Positions 59,301 to 64,000 of a stretch of DNA of 64,000 nt are shown here, one piece after another. The stretch's first letter is position 1. The number at the start of each line of letters is the position of its first letter. The translations under genes were made by a program, and so were the position numbers. Source of the DNA: Penelope pileata (Eukaryota > Chordata > Aves > Galliformes > Cracidae); the NCBI GenBank assembly GCA_013396635.1, contig WBMW01001268.1, forward strand, positions 887,039 to 951,038. The letters run 5' to 3'. The notes under the pieces were generated by a model that had not been told where the DNA came from, made no database searches, and saw only the letters and a list, made by a program, of their open reading frames with translations.

Positions 59301-62300
59301 AGAACATTTGCTGCAAACATTAAAATGGCATCTTGCTTATTGTTTTTGGGAAGCGGTGATAGCAGCAGCACTGCATCATGAAGTGTTGTCAGCCCAAACA
59401 GATGCGTGCTTCAGACAGACAGATGACATCTGTGGAGAGGAGGGAAGGAAGAGATGCTGTGTTGGCTCTTTTTTCCATGGGTGTCTCACACAGGTGATAT
59501 CTCCGCTATATTGAGGCAGCTGTACTCACAGAGATGGCAGCACAACAGGAGCTGTTGTGTCTTCTCCTTCCTGATGAGAGGAGTGTAACCTGCAGATCAG
59601 CACAACGTGACAGGACGTCTCAGGCTCTACATTCCCAGTACGTTTTAGTTAGCACCAGTGATGTTTTTAAAGTTATGTATTATGCTAATTCTCACTGTTA
59701 ATTGTTGCTTGTGTTGTGTTTGGCTAGGAAAGGGAAATATGTGGGGAAGTGTGCTGAGCTTCTGGCCTGAGACATCTGGAACAGGTTATTACATTGTTCG
59801 TGTTATGAGACAGCGTTTATACTCATAATTCAGACACTGGCTGAAGCAGATCTTAGGTGATAGCATAACGTAATTCATCTTTGAAAAGGAGAGGTGTAGG
59901 GAAGAAGTTGATCCCAGCATGAACAGGTGATTGAGCACATGGTGGAGGGGCATGGCTGGCCCAGGGAATACCGGTAGACCACTTGCACCTGTGAACGGAA
60001 GGGGTGGGCCTGGGGCAGGGTTGCCCCAGGCTTAGATAAGAGCCAGCCAGGCAAAGCAGAAAGTAGCCTGAGAGAAAGAGGAGATCAAAAAGCAGTTGGA
60101 AGGGGCAGCGGCACAAGGAAGGAGCTGAGGAAGCAGAAACGTGCAGTGGAGACCCTAGCTCCAGATGAAACAAATGGTGTAGTTGTAGGAGTTTGGGGCT
60201 TTTTTTCTGCGACAGAGAGGTAAGGCTCCCCAAAAACCAAGACTTTACAGTTGGAATTCTTTGCTAGGAGGTGATACAAACAAGTCCAATGCCTTTCATG
60301 CAGAATTAGGGTTTGAGACCAAGTTTCCCATGTGCTCAACACTATTTGAGGTGGCAGTAGGGTGAGATGTGTGTTGCCTGTTGTGTGTTACATCAACACA
60401 TGATAATATCAAAATGTTGCTTATACAGCTATCTCCAGGAACACTTTAATCAATCTCCAAAATCAGATTCCGCCCAGCCTGTGAATCTCATTGGCACTTG
60501 GGTGATGTCTAATTGCGATTGTTTCTGCAAATGCCCAGCAGTTGTACTTTAAGTGCTTTACCAGCTTTTCTGGTAGAAAATTTGGTCCCATAAGGTTTGG
60601 TAGAGAAAAATAGATGCTTTAACCATCTGAAGATTTGACATAGGCCCTTAAAGTGTCTGTTGTTGGCAACATTCTTTACTGAATTTAGGTCTGTGTGGCT
60701 GTAAAAGATGTCTGTGACTTGTCGTTTTCAATGACTTTGGGATTGCATGCCTATCACCACACATCTGTATAATTTGACTGCTCTCGTGGTTTGACAGTGT
60801 CGTTGGGAGTGTTCAGAGAGGGTGAACTTTTAAAAAAATTTACAAGATCTAAGAAGGCTGTTTGGCTGATATATTTACTTCTCCAGAACTATAATATCAG
60901 AATTTTAAAAAGAGATGAAGTGTAGTTAGCAGAATGCAACTTGTATTTGTGAAGCAGACTTTTTGTTCAGGAATGCTGAGTGTAATTAACGCTCACTGAG
61001 TTCTGTGACCTAAATACAGCTTTTGTCTTCGCGTTCAGAAGCTGTTATATTATATTCTCTGGTGCTGAGAATCACTGTTAACGGAGCCTTCTGCATTATC
61101 TACAGCAGCATGGCACAATTCCACTGTCTCATCAAAGGAGCATGGAGTTAAGGGTATGGTACATAGCTTGTGTGCCCTTTATGTTTATATATTACACAAC
61201 TTTCAAAATCCAAGTCTTAAACATAATTAAAGCTATGGTTTCAATCCTAGCTGTGCACCCAGCAAGCTTTTGAGGCTATATTCGGTTATTTACCAGAACC
61301 CCATTTTGTACTGTGAAACGACAAAGTCGAGGTACTCTAAAAATATGGGTTTTGGAACATGAGGAAACAGCTGACCATTGAAGTGGGAGTGCTGCTTTAC
61401 CCGAAGTCTAGCCACCATCCTAAGTCTAAATAGTGAGTATGTCAGTAGGTGGTGTTAAAAAATATGTTGAATTGCCCTTGCTTTTACAGGGTGAACAAAA
61501 GAGTTTTTATGTACCATAAGTGCCTTTCTTTATGCAATTCTTCTTCTCAAAGAAAGATGTGGGTAGGGTGTGGCTACAACTCATTATTTTATGGCAGGTC
61601 ATAGTTACCGAAAGGTACTGCGAAAATTTCACTTAGCCATAACAACAAATACTTTTATTTAGGAAAAAAAAAATCACCACATTGTGAACTAGCCCAAGTT
61701 GTGGTTTGGTACTCTTTATTCTCTGGATTTTTTCCACTCCAGCTGTCTGATGGAGACAGGAAAAATCAAAACATTTGTACAGAATCCCTTCTTAAGGGAG
61801 CCGCTTAGGTGATCGAGTCTGAGTTCGCCTCCTGTCTCCGGCGCTGGAGCACCTCTTCCAGATGGCTGATGAATCATGGCTCTCTAGTCTGAGGTGGGAG
61901 CAGACTTGTGCAGCAGAAGTCTGCACGCATGTGGTGATCCTGACATGCATACAATGATTTTGCCACGGAAAGTGAGAGAAATTCAGTGGATCAGCAAATG
62001 ATGTAACAAATATATGATACAAGCGCTTCATCCACGAGTATGGATCTTCATCTGCTTTATTGTATGGCTGTTTCTAGTAGCTTCAGTAGATCTTCATAGA
62101 CCTAAAATATAGCAAGAACGATGACTTCAAGCTTGCTAGCTCTCCAGATCATTGAGCAACACTGGTCCTATGGTGCAATAATGACTTCGCTGACTTTTAA
62201 CTTTTGCCTCAATGAAAACTTACCCAGTTTTTCCTGGTATTCTGATCCATGACAAAGCTTTCCTCTCAATGTGCCTAACTTCATCGGAATTCTCTTGTGT

Positions 62301-64000
62301 GGGTGTTTAGTTAAGCCTTGGAGAAGTCTATTTAAAATAAATTAATTGGTTCTTGTTTATCTGGAAATACATCGACGCCCTAGGAGAGTGTTTAAACTTC
62401 CATGCAATGCGAGTGATGTAGGCAAGTCACTGAGACACAAGCTGTCAGAAGAGGCACTGCGCTTCTGGTGCTGTAATTTTTGTTAAAATCATTTGCACAA
62501 TTCCAACCAGTAGGTGATATGCAGAGCTCTTGGACTTTTCATCGGTACCAGTATGCCTTGTGGGTGCTCAGCAGCCCTGGAGCAGCTAAATCTTTGTGTC
62601 TGAAGCTGGGTATCCATGCTTTGAGGCCGATTTTACAAATATCTGTTCTAACTGTTTCTCCATTGGTAATGGAGGGGTATGTGAGAGATCTTTGTCTTGT
62701 CAGACCTTTCAGTTCCTTGGAAATGAAGGGTTTTCTCCGATGGAAGCTCTACAGAAGTTCAGAGCATTCATTTTATGCCTATGCTTACATTTAATGTCAG
62801 TGTTCATCTTTGGATCCAGGATAATCTTTGCAGCATCTGATTGCTTACCTCTCACATCTTATAAATGTTCTGCTCAACCTACTAAAAGCTCTGCCTGTGG
62901 TGAAGTTGCAAAGCACCTGAAAAAGTCCTTTATTTCCTTTCTTCTCCGTCATAACTGGAGATCTGCAACATATGGCTTTCCTGAGAAATTTCATTTCAAA
63001 ACCGTTCCCTTAAGCATGAGGTCAGCCTAAAAAGGACCGGTGTTTGTAGACAAACCATTTGCTTTCCTTTGAACGTTTAATTTGTTTATTCCTGTTTTCA
63101 AATAATCCCTAAGCAATATAGTTCCTGTAGCTGTGATTGTCATGAATTCAAGTTATTCACCTCCCAGAGGGTCAGAACTTTCATCGCTATGCCGTTGGCA
63201 TGAAGCAGCGGGTGTTGCATATTCATCGTCCGAGACACCGGCTAGAGGGCCTCAAAAAAGCCTGACGTTTTTTGTTCTCAGAACAAGGAAAACAATCCCT
63301 TCCCTTCCCAGTCCCTCGATAAGAGTTTCTGTCCAATAACGGTGCTCTCTGCTCTGAGGCACATTTAACTGTGAAGTTTGCAGCGGGAGAGGCTTTCCTT
63401 CAAGCTGTTAGTGTTTTATCCTGGCAGGCTCCTCGAGATTGTTGTGAGGAGTCTAGCCAGTTGGTGAGCTTTGTAATCTAAACCAGCTGTCCCAGGCTGA
63501 GGCCCCCATTTGCATTGTTTAACATACTTAGAAAATGAAGTGTTCATTTTTAACATTCCTCCTCCAATTGGTTTAATGCTGAATTACAGAAGAGAACTAA
63601 GCAAAACCAGGTGCTTTCTCTGTATTCTCTCCAGTGTCTGAGGAGGTACAGACTGCTCCCGATCTTCTCCATTACTTGCTGTTTCATTCTCTGGACTATA
63701 AATGACTGAGGAACTGAAACGCTAGCAGAGGGTAATGTTTGGAAACACTTTTTAGTTATTCATCGGCACAAGCTCTGTTTTTTTTCCACCTTTCCCCAAC
63801 AGTTTTTGGACATGCAAGGATTAAAAAGGTAAGTGCTATGCATGAAACTTCTTTACTTACTGAAGGGAAACCTACTTGTGGAAAATATCTGTGGTGAGGA
63901 TTCAGTATGCCAATCCACTTGCTAAAGCCTTTTGCAGGGAGACGGGATCTCAATGGTCAGAGGTGGGGAAAGACGATCCGTCTGTTATTAAAGCTGTCTC
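56400..64000. other. Intergenic, no gene recognised
   Basis: A-rich runs lie at about 57,008-57,053. A purine-rich stretch at about 60,050-60,218 ends in a good donor-like GAG|GTAAGG. I see no coding exon of the expected neighbour FBLN5. Confidence 0.55.

Noticed and set aside
45400..64000. FBLN5, expected next to TRIP11 by mammalian gene order
   Set aside because: No signal-peptide exon or EGF-like exon is found, so its coding part is probably beyond the right edge.
1..64000. CRISPR arrays, operons, bacterial promoters, tRNA or rRNA genes
   Set aside because: The window is intron-containing avian nuclear DNA. I saw no regularly spaced repeats and no tRNA-like or rRNA-like stretch by eye.

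Overview
The window is vertebrate nuclear DNA, almost certainly from a bird. It carries two large intron-rich genes on the + strand with GT-AG introns throughout. Several CR1 LINE 3' ends are present (the dominant avian retroelement), along with a short internally deleted element whose ends look like the galliform mariner (Mariner1_GG/Galluhop type). The protein differences from mammals and the repeats fit a galliform; I cannot name the species.

Region 1 (1-about 14,800): ATXN3 (ataxin-3, a Josephin deubiquitinase), exons 2 to 11, with the stop at 9999. Exon 1 (the first 8 codons) lies off the left edge. Adding those 8 codons gives a 363-residue protein with C14, H119 and N134, three ubiquitin-interacting motifs and a short 8-glutamine tract of mixed CAG/CAA codons. 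A long 3' UTR zone with several poly(A) signals follows.

Region 2 (about 15,690-45,400): TRIP11 (GMAP-210), a cis-Golgi coiled-coil tether. It starts in a CpG island with uORFs in the leader. All 21 coding exons are visible, and their phases join to 1980 codons plus stop. One exon is 3,030 bp long. The N-terminal ALPS curvature sensor and the C-terminal GRAB (Arf1-binding) region are both recognisable.

Region 3 (about 45,400-64,000): gene-poor. I recognise no coding exon here. It holds a 987-bp assembly gap flanked by two near-identical 822-bp copies (probably a false duplication), the mariner-like element, a CR1 tail and a degenerate LINE ORF2 remnant on the minus strand. In mammals FBLN5 is the next gene beyond TRIP11; I do not see it.

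ATXN3 and TRIP11 are head-to-tail, as in mammals. No mechanistic link between a deubiquitinase and a Golgi tether is implied. I did not find a new biological system. The most useful second looks are the assembly duplication, the weak or competing TRIP11 splice sites, the TRIP11 uORFs, the CR1 fold-back and the LINE remnant.
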